From Shewanella loihica PV-4 (GTDB taxonomy: Bacteria > Pseudomonadota > Gammaproteobacteria > Enterobacterales > Shewanellaceae), in NCBI RefSeq assembly GCF_000016065.1, contig NC_009092.1, positions 1,922,001 through 1,986,000 on the forward strand: a stretch of 64,000 nucleotides of DNA. The letters run 5' to 3'. Position 1 is the first letter of the stretch. Each line of letters starts with the position of its first letter. A program made the position numbers and the translations under genes. The notes under the pieces were generated by a model, which saw only the letters and a list, made by a program, of their open reading frames with translations, made no database searches and had not been told where the DNA came from. Below, in pieces: positions 18,184-26,144 of this stretch.

Positions 18184-20319
18184 TTAGAAACGTGTCTTCA
18201 CGCCAAGGTTGATGGTGGTGCCAAGGCCCTTGGTGTTGTAGCCCGCATAGGTAAAGGCCTGCGAACGCGCCGAGTAGTAATCTTCATTCAACAGGTTCTC
18301 GACCCCTAGGCTGAACTGCCAGTTATCCAATTGATAGCTGCTGCTGAGATTCACTAGGTTGTAGTGATTCACCGGCCCCTGGGCGCCCACATACTGACCA
18401 TCGACCGTCTCGAAGCGCTTACGATCGCCCACATACAGGTAGTTGATGGCGATGTTCGCATCGTCGATCGGCTGCCAGTTGATAGAGGCGGTAAACTTAG
18501 GCGCCGAGATCACCTGGCCATCCAGGTAGATATCTTTCTCCGTGTCCTTACCCTCGACCCAGCTGTAGCTGATGTCTGTGGCCAGATTATCCAGCCATTG
18601 GTAGGCCAGCTGCGCCTCATAGCCCCAGATCTTCTGCGGTGCGCGCACCGGCATGTAAACCCCGGTCGCGGCGTCATAGGCGTTGCTGGTGCCTAGCTCT
18701 GAGGTGCTGCGATACGCCGCCAGCTCATAGCTTAGCTTGTCGTAATGGCCCGAGAAGCCTACCTCATAGTTGTCGACGATCGACGCCTCTGTCTGGATCA
18801 GCGAGATATCATTCACCGTGGCAGTACGCAGCAGGCGGCCAAGATCTGAGATGTCCGCCCCCTGTGAGAAGCTGGCAAACGGGCTGAAGGCGTCGGCTAG
18901 CTGATAGCGCAGGCCCAGGTTATAGGTGGTGGAGGTGAAGTTAAGCTCGCCGCCCTTAACGTCGAAGGGCACAGAGCAGGTGTCGGCGCTGCGGCACACC
19001 TTGAGGGTCTTGTAATCGTCTATGGCGATATCGACTCTGTCGTGGCGCACGCCTGCTTTGACAATCCAGTCATCATGAATGGTCAACTTGGTTTGTAGAT
19101 AACCCGCCAGGTTGCTCATGTCCATCTCGGGCACCCAGATGCGGCCATCGTTTAGCGGCTGTGAGCTGACATCGTTCAGGGCATCGATACCATAGATGAA
19201 GCTGGCCGACACATTGTCCCAGTCGGCGTAGCTGTTGAGGTTGACTCGCAGGCCGCGCTTCTCTGAGCGGATCAGCGATTGGCCGCCATCATAGCCTTCG
19301 CTGGGGTTGGCTAGCGCAGCAGAGTAAAAGAACATGTTTTCGATCTTCTGGTAGTAGGCGTCCAAGGTGAGCTGGGTCTGGTTGAAGATCTCCTGATCTG
19401 TGTATTTCAGCATCAGGTTGTGGTTGCCTCGCGGCCCCTGTGGTACGCCCGGCTTAGGCTCGCTGCTCTTGATGGCGTAGGTTTTCTCGCCGCTGTTGAC
19501 GCTGCCGGTAACATCCATGAGATCGGCGTTTTGCTGCGCCTCATAGTAGTTGTAGGTCAGCTGCACCTGCTTCTCGCTGTCAAACTCATAGGCAAGCTTA
19601 GTGAATAGGTTTTGCGACTTGGTTTCCGACAGGCCGTAGATCAAGCCAATGATATCGCCCTCGGCGTCATATTCGAGCCCTGTCTCCTCCTCGGCGGCGC
19701 TGACCACATAGCTGAACTTATCTAGGGTGCCATCCACGCTGGCGTGGTAGCGGTAACCTGCGCTGTCTTCAAATTTGACCGCACTGAATTTACTCGAGGC
19801 GCCCAGCTCAACGCTGGCCTTGGCATCGCTGCTTGGGGTCTTGGTGATGTAGTTGATGATCCCGCCCGAGGCGCCGTTGCCATAGATGGAGGTTGCACCC
19901 TTGATCACCTCGATACGCTCAATCGCGCTGGGATCGATAGAGCGAATGCCCAGGCTGCCGTTTCTCAGTGGGGTAGACTGAGGTACGCCGTCGATCATCA
20001 CCAGCGCCTTACGCCCACGCAGTGTTTGACCGGCATTACTCGAGGTGCCTGTACTGGGGGCCATGCCCGGCACGCGAAACGCCAGCATGTTCTGCAGTTC
20101 AGAGGTGATCAACATATCCTGCGCCAGGGTCTTGTTGTCGATCAGGGTCACCGAGGAGGGCACCTCCTCGATGCTCTCGGCGCTGCGGCTACCCGTGACA
20201 ATAATGCGTTCTATGCTGGCATCGGCGGCAACGGCCGTTTGACTCATCAGCCCAAGACAGAAGAGGCTGGTGTAGAGGGCCAAAGGTGATCTCTTTAAAG
20301 GAAGGTGAGCGGGCATCAA
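18184..20319 (-). CDS. TonB-dependent siderophore-type outer membrane receptor
   Basis: A 711-aa outer-membrane receptor. It has a signal peptide (about 1-32, ending AVAAD), the TonB box region IERIIVTGSR, and a plug domain (about 45-160) with LRGRKALVMIDGVPQ and IERIEVIKGATSIYGNGASGG. A 22-strand barrel ends in the terminal Phe pattern NLGVKTRF. Uptake of a ferric siderophore is likely because a Fur-box-like palindrome lies in its promoter and the plug resembles catecholate/hydroxamate receptors, but the ligand is not predictable. The gene is alone on its strand here, with no siderophore biosynthesis genes near, so a borrowed siderophore is plausible. Confidence 0.9.
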   Translation of the reverse strand: MMPAHLPLKRSPLALYTSLFCLGLMSQTAVAADASIERIIVTGSRSAESIEEVPSSVTLIDNKTLAQDMLITSELQNMLAFRVPGMAPSTGTSSNAGQTLRGRKALVMIDGVPQSTPLRNGSLGIRSIDPSAIERIEVIKGATSIYGNGASGGIINYITKTPSSDAKASVELGASSKFSAVKFEDSAGYRYHASVDGTLDKFSYVVSAAEEETGLEYDAEGDIIGLIYGLSETKSQNLFTKLAYEFDSEKQVQLTYNYYEAQQNADLMDVTGSVNSGEKTYAIKSSEPKPGVPQGPRGNHNLMLKYTDQEIFNQTQLTLDAYYQKIENMFFYSAALANPSEGYDGGQSLIRSEKRGLRVNLNSYADWDNVSASFIYGIDALNDVSSQPLNDGRIWVPEMDMSNLAGYLQTKLTIHDDWIVKAGVRHDRVDIAIDDYKTLKVCRSADTCSVPFDVKGGELNFTSTTYNLGLRYQLADAFSPFASFSQGADISDLGRLLRTATVNDISLIQTEASIVDNYEVGFSGHYDKLSYELAAYRSTSELGTSNAYDAATGVYMPVRAPQKIWGYEAQLAYQWLDNLATDISYSWVEGKDTEKDIYLDGQVISAPKFTASINWQPIDDANIAINYLYVGDRKRFETVDGQYVGAQGPVNHYNLVNLSSSYQLDNWQFSLGVENLLNEDYYSARSQAFTYAGYNTKGLGTTINLGVKTRF

Positions 20320-20365
20320 GTTATCCTAAGGTTAAGTACGAAAAAAGGTTGAACAATAATTTGAT

Positions 20366-20390
20366 GCGAATGATATAGATTATCATATAA
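20366..20390 (-). promoter_or_regulatory. putative Fur box upstream of TonB receptor
   Basis: Inverted repeat ATGATA-N5-TATCAT at 20370-20386, about 50 bp upstream of the receptor ATG, in the AT-rich promoter. It resembles the Fur consensus built from GATAAT-type hexamers. The rest of the 20320-20662 gap shows no gene. Confidence 0.65.
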
Positions 20391-20662
20391 GTTTGCTCGG
20401 GATTTACATATGTTACATTTTTGTGTCGGCTAGGCTCGCGTTTGGAATCGGCTGTTGCTTCAGCTGATGTGTTAGCTGTGGGGAAGGGGGCGGCAGTGCT
20501 GTAAGTGACATTGCTTCAAGCGGAGTGTGGCGTTTTAACCCCCTGAATTTGGATAAAGAAACTGCACCAGAGCTTATCGAAAAATTTACATTAGATTGGC
20601 GATGAAAATGCCTGCATAACTTAGATATGCAGGCGCGGGCATCTGAGTCACGAAATCTCAGG

Positions 20663-21484
20663 TCACTCGGCCTCGAAGCTGACCTCGTAGGCGGTAAATT
20701 TACGCAGGTTGATCACCCCAGTGTCGAAGATCAGGTATTGCCCCTTGATCCCGAGTAGGGTACCGCTCACTACCGGATCCTTGTCGAAGTTGTGGGAGGC
20801 TATCTTGGTGGGGAACTCGCTCACCGGATAGTCGATGGCCACTATCTCTTCATTCAACCGCTCGATGGCGTATTCGCCATGGGCCATCGCCAGGCTGTGA
20901 ATGTGCTGCTCAATCTGCGGTAGCAGCTCTTCGGCATGTTGTTTCAGCGGTAAAGGGTCGGCATTGCCTTTTAGCATGGCGCGCCAGTTGGTCTTGTCGG
21001 CGATCATCTTGGCCAGCTCCACCTCGATAAGGCCAGACAGCTGACGACTGGAGACTTTAAGGATAGGCAGGCCTTGGGTCGCACCCTGATCTATCCAGCG
21101 GGTCGGCAGCTGGGTATGGCGGGTGATCCCCACCTTGAGCCCCGAGGTGTTGGAGAGGTAGACATAATGGGGCACGAAACAGTTGGCCTCGCCCCACTCG
21201 GGTTCGCGGCAGGTCCCCTCGGCAAAGTGGCAGGTCTCGGGTTTCATGATGCACATATCGCAGCTCGCCAGCTTCTTCATGCAGACGAAGCAGTGGCCCT
21301 GGGAGTAGCTCTTCTTGGTCTTCTTACCGCAGTTGCAGCAGAAGATGTTGCCCGTATGAACCAGTTTGATACTGCTACCGATAAAGGGGTTCAGTTCGAC
21401 TTCATTGTCGCCCACTAGCAGCTGATAATTGGCCAGGCCCTGCTCATCGAGCCTGGTGCGCATTTTTCTCAAGGTTCCTTGCAT
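20663..21484 (-). CDS. DUF2797 family zinc-binding protein
   Basis: A 273-aa protein if started at the ATG at 21484, where GAGAG-type purines precede. The longer upstream frame runs into repeated DNA and is not credible. A Cys-rich region at about 60-95 (CCNCGKK, HCFVCMKK, CDMCIM, then CHFAEGTC and CFVPH) looks like two zinc sites. It is followed by HYVYLSNTSGLKVGIT and RWIDQGA, reminiscent of a GIY-YIG-like strand arrangement. The C-terminal part ends in an IKGQYLIFDTGVINLRKFTAYEV segment. The family is uncharacterised; nucleic-acid binding or nuclease activity is an inference from the motifs. Confidence 0.8.
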   Translation of the reverse strand: MQGTLRKMRTRLDEQGLANYQLLVGDNEVELNPFIGSSIKLVHTGNIFCCNCGKKTKKSYSQGHCFVCMKKLASCDMCIMKPETCHFAEGTCREPEWGEANCFVPHYVYLSNTSGLKVGITRHTQLPTRWIDQGATQGLPILKVSSRQLSGLIEVELAKMIADKTNWRAMLKGNADPLPLKQHAEELLPQIEQHIHSLAMAHGEYAIERLNEEIVAIDYPVSEFPTKIASHNFDKDPVVSGTLLGIKGQYLIFDTGVINLRKFTAYEVSFEAE

Positions 21485-21671
21485 GACACTCTCAATTGCG
21501 TTGGAGTCATACGCCGCGGCGCTGACTCTTCGTGAATTTGTGATGAGTGTAACAGTTAACGGGGGGAAGATGAAAATGGTGTTGGCAGCATCTAGATGCT
21601 GCCATGGGGGATATGGGCATTTTCCAAAGGCTGGTGGGGGAAGGTTTGGGATGTTGGAGTTTGGGTGTATA

Positions 21672-21851
21672 ACGTCTAGCGGCGTGTTGACCTGTTGAGT
21701 ACGCTTGAAAGTCGTACTTTCATGGCAACCAAACGCCTGCCCAGCGGGGGGGGCTTTGTTTGCACTTTTGCTGTTGTAGCGTCTGGCGCTGTCGTCATTG
21801 GTATATGAGTTGAAGGTCGTACCGTCATGGCAACCTATCACCTGCGGTGGG
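21672..21851. repeat. two imperfect copies of a ~75-bp repeat
   Basis: A block starting near 21673 (CGTCTAGCG, then GAAAGTCGTACTTTCATGG, CAACC, CGCCTGC) recurs from about 21780 (CGTCTGGCG, GAAGGTCGTACCGTCATGG, CAACC, ACCTGC) at roughly 106-bp spacing. It lies upstream of the DUF2797 gene and downstream of nothing coding. Origin unknown. Confidence 0.7.
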
Positions 21852-22417
21852 CTTATGTGCAGATACGCCTGTGACACGCTGTGCGCCATCTGACCTCCAT
21901 GGATGGAGGAAATGCCGAAAAATGTCGGGAACATTTTCGGCCCTGTTTCGGAAGGTCATCGGCGTATCTAAACTCGGTATCTAACGTCTCTTCGATTTGG
22001 CGGTATTGGTGTATTTAAGACGTGAAAGCTAACTGATTTTTGCCCCAAAGTGAGTTGTTGGTCAGCCAGTAAATCGCAAACTTACTACTCAACAATTTCT
22101 TATCTAAGTCCTGTTTGTGCGATTCACCACATGAAGTAGAAACTGGACAGATACACAGTCATATTTAAATTATGTGACTTTTGGGTGATTTTAAGCCTAA
22201 ATCCGTGCGCGTTTTGCCGTTATTGATAATATAACTCCCTTTAAAATCAACTGATTGCAATCTTTGTCAAGTAGATAATAGGTTTGGAAAACGCGCATGC
22301 GCGTTTTTCCAGGTGGTATATTAAGTAAAATACTGATAAGTTCATTATATACAGATAGTTAACTGTGCGCGTTTTCACTGGTCCAACGAGGTAAACGCGC
22401 ATGCGCACTAATAAAAT
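21852..22417. other. non-coding left flank of cassette array
   Basis: No convincing gene or integrase remnant is seen on either strand. From 22205 the sequence has repeated GTGCGCGTTTT / AAACGCGC elements: 22205-22215, a near-perfect palindrome 22286-22310 centred on GCATGC, 22365-22375, and 22393-22408. The last two form a hairpin of roughly ten base pairs just before the first cassette boundary. Confidence 0.6.
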
Positions 22418-22444
22418 GTTATAAATCAAAGAGAGGCTTATAGC

Positions 22445-23332
22445 ATGGCCAGACCACGGGGAGCCGTGAATGTTGTTCCGTTTGTAGACCGGGATGAAAT
22501 CTCAACGACGGAAGCGCAAGGCATAAGACATCTATCTCGCCAAGTAGAGCTTTGTGCGCAAGACCAATTTAATGCGCAATTGCGGCACCAGAAAAGCTAT
22601 CTCAACTGGATTGACTCACGACACCAACAATTGCTAGATGCCAAGCGACAGCTAGACCCAGAAGGCCGAGGGCCTAAAGATGCTGTTTATAGAAAGTATC
22701 GTTGGTACGCATCCCAGCAATGCCTCCTAGAGGCGATAAACGCATTTGAGGTTTTCTTCAAAAGCTCGTTTGTTGGGCTGGCAAAATCGATTAGAAGATA
22801 TGTTCCACCAGAAAAAATCAAAGGCAATGTTGATGCCAAAGTGCTTTGGGCTTCAAGAGGTTCGGCATCATTCACGGCACTTATATTTGAGCAGCAGCTA
22901 TTCCATAATTTAGAGAACATTGACAATGTCACCAGCATGCTGATTGGCGCAAAGCGCTACAAGCCAAATGATCTAAATAGCCCGCTACGGAAACGAGTTG
23001 TGGCAATTCAGACTATTTTTCAAATTCGGCATACTTTATCTCATAATCAAGGAAACGTTACCCAAAGTGATAGAGCCAAGTTTGCTTCTTTCGGGTACGA
23101 AGCCGAACATTCAGAAGTGATCGATCCTAGCAAGGATCATTTTGGTGATGTTGTACTAGATTTATTGAAGCAGGAGAGTAAGGAATTTACCGAATGGCTT
23201 CTAAAAAGCACAGCAAAATACCTGCTGGATCGCCATCGAAATGGCGGCATAACTTTGAAGCTCAGGATAAAAAGCCGTATTGAGAAAAATATCGGATCAC
23301 ATCCAGACATAGATGCGTTGCCATGGAGTTGA
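22445..23332 (+). CDS. HEPN-like protein, cassette 1
   Basis: A 295-aa soluble, mostly helical protein. The striking motif is RHTLSHN at 195-201, an R-x4-H followed by Asn, preceded by the helix VVAIQTIFQI and followed by GNVTQSDRAKF. This arrangement is the catalytic helix pattern of HEPN-superfamily proteins, many of which are metal-independent endoribonucleases in toxin and antiphage systems. The N-terminal 80 residues are charged and unassigned. It is the first gene after the left core site, with GAGAGG before the ATG. No partner antitoxin gene is adjacent; the next gene encodes a predicted secreted protein. RNase function is an inference from one motif. Confidence 0.65.
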   Translation: MARPRGAVNVVPFVDRDEISTTEAQGIRHLSRQVELCAQDQFNAQLRHQKSYLNWIDSRHQQLLDAKRQLDPEGRGPKDAVYRKYRWYASQQCLLEAINAFEVFFKSSFVGLAKSIRRYVPPEKIKGNVDAKVLWASRGSASFTALIFEQQLFHNLENIDNVTSMLIGAKRYKPNDLNSPLRKRVVAIQTIFQIRHTLSHNQGNVTQSDRAKFASFGYEAEHSEVIDPSKDHFGDVVLDLLKQESKEFTEWLLKSTAKYLLDRHRNGGITLKLRIKSRIEKNIGSHPDIDALPWS

Positions 23333-23333
23333 T

Positions 23334-23417
23334 TTATAACAAGCGCAGGCAATCCGACGGCTTTTCCGTTCCGCCTACGGCTACACTGCAATGCAGCGGT
23401 TGCTGCGAGCGTTATAA
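23334..23417 (+). repeat. attC site 1
   Basis: Begins TTATAAC (23334), ends GTTATAA (23411-23417), 84 bp. Inner arms GCGCAGGCAA and TTGCTGCGAGC are complementary with mismatches, as in attC hairpins. Starts two bases after the stop of cassette 1. Confidence 0.82.
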
Positions 23418-23420
23418 ACC

Positions 23421-23909
23421 ATGAATAAACTTAAGCATATCATCTCTAGTTTTCTTCTTTTTAGCGTAAGCACAAATGCTTGCCAAATTTTATCTTTCGA
23501 AGAGGAAATGGAGGACTATAAAGAAACAAAAGCTCTTGCAATAGAGCATGCTCAAAAGGCCGCTAGAGAGGCCGATACCATTTTGAAAGCACGGGTTGTA
23601 AATGTTACGGAAAGAGTAAATGACGAAAATCGCACAACTAAGTACTTTGATGTTGAACTTGATAACGTCGATGTACTTAAGGGAGCTTTTTTAGAAGGAC
23701 AGCGCCTGTTTTGGAAAGAAAACCTAGAAACAATAACTATTGGATGCAGCCAGTCAATTTTTATCGATGCCATTGATTTAATGCCTAGCTATCCTTATCT
23801 CCTGTACATCAAAGATGGAGAAATAATCAGACAAAATGATATTGGCCCTTACTTTCCAACTTTAACCGGTGAAGAAGAAATAGAATTAATCGGAGTAAAT
23901 GGCTTATAA
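23421..23909 (+). CDS. secreted NTR/TIMP-like protein, cassette 2
   Basis: A 162-aa protein with an N-terminal signal sequence (HIISSFLLFSVSTNAC). Cys21 directly follows the hydrophobic core and may be the first mature residue, though the lipobox is poor. Then come AREADTILKARVVNV, a strand pair KYFDVELDNVDVLKG, a central GCSQSIF and PYLLYIKDG. This order (early Cys, AD-x-I-x-x-x-VV, V-x-VLKG, GC, YLLY) recalls the OB-fold NTR/TIMP-like domain of small exported proteins. Function unknown. The ATG is three bases after attC 1, with no clear Shine-Dalgarno. The stop lies inside attC 2. Confidence 0.6.
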   Translation: MNKLKHIISSFLLFSVSTNACQILSFEEEMEDYKETKALAIEHAQKAAREADTILKARVVNVTERVNDENRTTKYFDVELDNVDVLKGAFLEGQRLFWKENLETITIGCSQSIFIDAIDLMPSYPYLLYIKDGEIIRQNDIGPYFPTLTGEEEIELIGVNGL

Positions 23910-24004
23910 CAAGCTGCTCAAAGTGGACAACATTACGTTGGCTCGGTTTCGCTCCGTTTCACATTTTAGCCAACATAATTTTGCCTATTAGCAGGGCGTT
24001 AGAA
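23904..24004 (+). repeat. attC site 2
   Basis: Begins TTATAAC (23904-23910, overlapping the stop codon of cassette 2) and ends GTTAGAA (23998-24004), 101 bp. Arms AAGCTGCT and AGCAGGGC are near-complementary. The interior holds a second stem-like pair TTGGCT / AGCCAA. Confidence 0.82.
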
Positions 24005-24021
24005 GGTGACAGGAGATCACA

Positions 24022-24534
24022 TTGGAATTTTGGAATGAATTTAAAAATAGTGTTGCCGTCGCATTACTTTTTTTGTTACTAGGCTTCATCGGTGGTGTTG
24101 GAGCTTACAAATATCTGTCTGATTTCTTTAACGCAGATGTGGTTCTAAAAGGCTCTTATGTTTATAAAACAGATATAGAAAAACAGTTCATTAGTGCTGA
24201 ACTATACGAAAAAGCTCTTAAACGAATTGAGGGTCTAGAAACTAAAAACGCTGATTTAAAGTCCAACAATGATAGTCTTAGAGCTAGTGTATCTGAGTTT
24301 TCGAGATCGATTTGCCAAAGATATGCATCAGAGGCCAATTCTATTATCGATGAACAAAGAGAAGTAGAAGATAGCATACAAAATGCATTGTCTTTATTCA
24401 TTTCATACAGTAAAAAAGATGAGGAGCGGCTTGCAGCTGATAAAGAAAAAGCGATTGAGTTAAGAAAATATTCGGCACAACTTAATGAGCAGCTTATTCA
24501 GGTCAGAGAAAAAATTTCTAAATGTGTAAAGTAG
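24022..24534 (+). CDS. membrane-anchored coiled-coil protein, cassette 3
   Basis: A 170-aa protein that begins at TTG 24022, strongly supported by AGGAG seven bases upstream. One transmembrane helix (about 12-33, VALLFLLLGFIGGVGAYKYL) is followed by a long charged helical region (about 52-170) with heptad-like Leu/Ile spacing, suggesting a coiled coil. Cys residues near 93 and 168 are isolated. No family is recognised. It could be a phage- or stress-related membrane protein, but nothing shows this directly. Confidence 0.6.
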   Translation: MEFWNEFKNSVAVALLFLLLGFIGGVGAYKYLSDFFNADVVLKGSYVYKTDIEKQFISAELYEKALKRIEGLETKNADLKSNNDSLRASVSEFSRSICQRYASEANSIIDEQREVEDSIQNALSLFISYSKKDEERLAADKEKAIELRKYSAQLNEQLIQVREKISKCVK

Positions 24535-24535
24535 C

Positions 24536-24572
24536 TTCTAACAAAGCTGCGCCTATGCTAGCGGCGTTATAA
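24536..24572 (+). repeat. attC site 3, very short (37 bp)
   Basis: TTCTAAC (24536-24542) to GTTATAA (24566-24572), only 37 bp. The arms AAGCTGC and GCGGC pair with one G-T, leaving a loop of about ten bases. Known attC sites are usually at least about 57 bp, so this is a minimal or internally deleted site. The following bases ATCAAAG repeat those after the array's left core. Confidence 0.72.
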
Positions 24573-24594
24573 ATCAAAGCAAGACTGGGGGAAC

Positions 24595-25542
24595 ATGCAG
24601 ACACAAACTGAAAGACTAGGAGTATCCAAGCTAGATCACTACTTTTCTTCTCATGGATGGCTTTTCAGAGAGCAAATGGTACATGATTATGGAATAGATG
24701 CTCATGTCGAGACTACAAACGAGAATTACCCTACGGGCCAGCTAATTGCGATACAGATAAAGTCTGGAATGAGCTTTTTCTCAGAAGAAAATGAAAACTC
24801 ATATATTTTTAGAACAGAAGATAAACATATCGAATATTGGTCTAATCACACGCTCCCAGTAATTTTAGTTTTATACAACACTGATGATGACATTTTGTAT
24901 TGGCAAGATGTAAATGAAGATACTGTTATATCCACTGGCAAAGGGTGGAAAATTGAAGTTCCTAAAACTCATGTTCTGGATGATCGAAGCCTAATAGCCT
25001 TTAGTAAACTTACTCAGCCCGAACCATATATACAGAAACTTAATAAGTTAAAACTAGATCGCTATTGGATGGAGAAGATAACCAAAGGCTATGAAGTTTT
25101 TGTAGAGTTTGATGACTGGATAAATAAGTCGCTGAGCAGGTACCAAATCAGACTTAGCTGTGAGGATGAAAGCCAGCATTGGCCAATGACCTATTGTCCA
25201 GGCATGTCGATTGAAGAGGCTCTCGAATTTTTCCTACCTTGGGCAGATTTTCGAATGGATATCGAGGCCCATCGTGAAGGCAGTATTGGGCAATGGGATG
25301 CCGAGTGCTATATGACTTACGACAAGGAAGAAGGAAGAGCAATACATGGTATGTCATTTGACGAATGGTACAACGAACCTGAGGGTATAGTTCCATATCA
25401 GGAAGACGGTGAAATAGCCTCTTACCGAATACAGTTAGAGCTAAACGAACTTGGTAGGTCATTCATGGAAATCGACGGCTTTCTATCCGAAAAAAGCAAA
25501 TTCCAAGGGAAAACATTCACTACAGATGATTTGCAGTGGTAA
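24595..25542 (+). CDS. DUF4365 domain protein, cassette 4
   Basis: A 315-aa protein whose first 150 residues match the DUF4365 pattern: LGVSKLDHYFSSHGWLFREQ, DYGIDAHVE (31-39), QLIAIQIKSG (49-58), then HIEYWSNHTLPVILVLYN and YWQDV. The D-x-x-x-D, then Q-I-K arrangement (Asp35, Gln54, Lys56) resembles the metal site of PD-(D/E)xK nuclease-like folds, in which DUF4365 has been placed. The C-terminal half (about 160-315) is acidic and unassigned. GGGGGA precedes the ATG. DUF4365 genes are common on mobile elements. Nuclease activity and defence role are inferences. Confidence 0.72.
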   Translation: MQTQTERLGVSKLDHYFSSHGWLFREQMVHDYGIDAHVETTNENYPTGQLIAIQIKSGMSFFSEENENSYIFRTEDKHIEYWSNHTLPVILVLYNTDDDILYWQDVNEDTVISTGKGWKIEVPKTHVLDDRSLIAFSKLTQPEPYIQKLNKLKLDRYWMEKITKGYEVFVEFDDWINKSLSRYQIRLSCEDESQHWPMTYCPGMSIEEALEFFLPWADFRMDIEAHREGSIGQWDAECYMTYDKEEGRAIHGMSFDEWYNEPEGIVPYQEDGEIASYRIQLELNELGRSFMEIDGFLSEKSKFQGKTFTTDDLQW

Positions 25543-25546
25543 AAAT

Positions 25547-25624
25547 TTATAACAAAGCCAGCCAGAGGGACCCAAAAACCACCGCTTCGCTCTGGTTTTT
25601 CGGCCCCTGCTAGCGGCGTTAGCT
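25547..25624 (+). repeat. attC site 4
   Basis: Begins TTATAAC (25547-25553) and ends GTTAGCT (25618-25624), 78 bp. The arms AAAGCCAGCCAGAGGG and CCCCTGCTAGCGGC give the long imperfect stem expected of attC. Confidence 0.85.
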
Positions 25625-25643
25625 GTACTGAAGGGGGAACGGG

Positions 25644-25985
25644 TTGCGATTTATATTCTGTATATTAGTAGTTTTAATCGTTCTCGCTGGGTGTACGAAT
25701 CGACCTTATCAACAATTGCCAAGCGAATTGGTTGAAGATGAAAATGCTGACGGAATGCATATAGGGTACAAAGAAACTCTACTTAGTGACGAAAAGTGGT
25801 TGATTGAGTACCATGGTCTGGAATCTTGGAAGAATGAAGAACTTAGACATTACTTGATTAGAAGGGCTGGAGAACTGTGCTCGGGGGATTTTGCTCTTTC
25901 CAAATATAACGAGCTCTTTTCGGTAGTTGCTCACCGAAAACCGATACTCGTCAAGTACACTCAAGCAGAAGTTAAATGCAACTAG
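25644..25985 (+). CDS. small lipoprotein, cassette 5
   Basis: A 113-aa lipoprotein starting at TTG 25644, with AAGGGGGA at a fitting distance upstream. The signal peptide FIFCILVVLIVLAGC ends in lipobox LAGC (Cys17). The mature part has LESWKNEELRHYLIRRAGELC and two further Cys residues (one in GELCSG, one near the end in KCN) that could form a disulphide. No function is recognised. Small lipoproteins of this style are frequent cassette cargo. Confidence 0.7.
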   Translation: MRFIFCILVVLIVLAGCTNRPYQQLPSELVEDENADGMHIGYKETLLSDEKWLIEYHGLESWKNEELRHYLIRRAGELCSGDFALSKYNELFSVVAHRKPILVKYTQAEVKCN

Positions 25986-25995
25986 ATGCGTATAC

Positions 25996-26110
25996 AGCTA
26001 ACAAACGCATTAACACTCGCTGCGCTCGCTGGGGACAAAAACACGTAGGCTCCCTCGCTTAGCTCGTTATTATAGTCTACGTATTTTTGCCCGTTATGCG
26101 GGCGTTAGGT
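25996..26110 (+). repeat. attC site 5
   Basis: Begins AGCTAAC (25996-26002) and ends GTTAGGT (26104-26110), 115 bp. Outer arms AAACGCAT and ATGCGGGC are near-complementary, and the middle has further pairing (ACGTAGGC with GTCTACGT). Confidence 0.85.
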
Positions 26111-26144
26111 TACTTGTGAGGCACTCTGCCAACCAAGAAGAGTT

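Noticed and set aside
21485..21934. N-terminal extension of the DUF2797 frame
   Set aside because: The extra 150 codons translate the imperfect DNA repeats and low-complexity sequence; a standard start with purines exists at 21484.
22247..22429. 60-aa minus-strand frame at the left edge of the cassette array
   Set aside because: Covers the palindromic elements; no ribosome site and no similarity seen; unlikely to be an integrase remnant.
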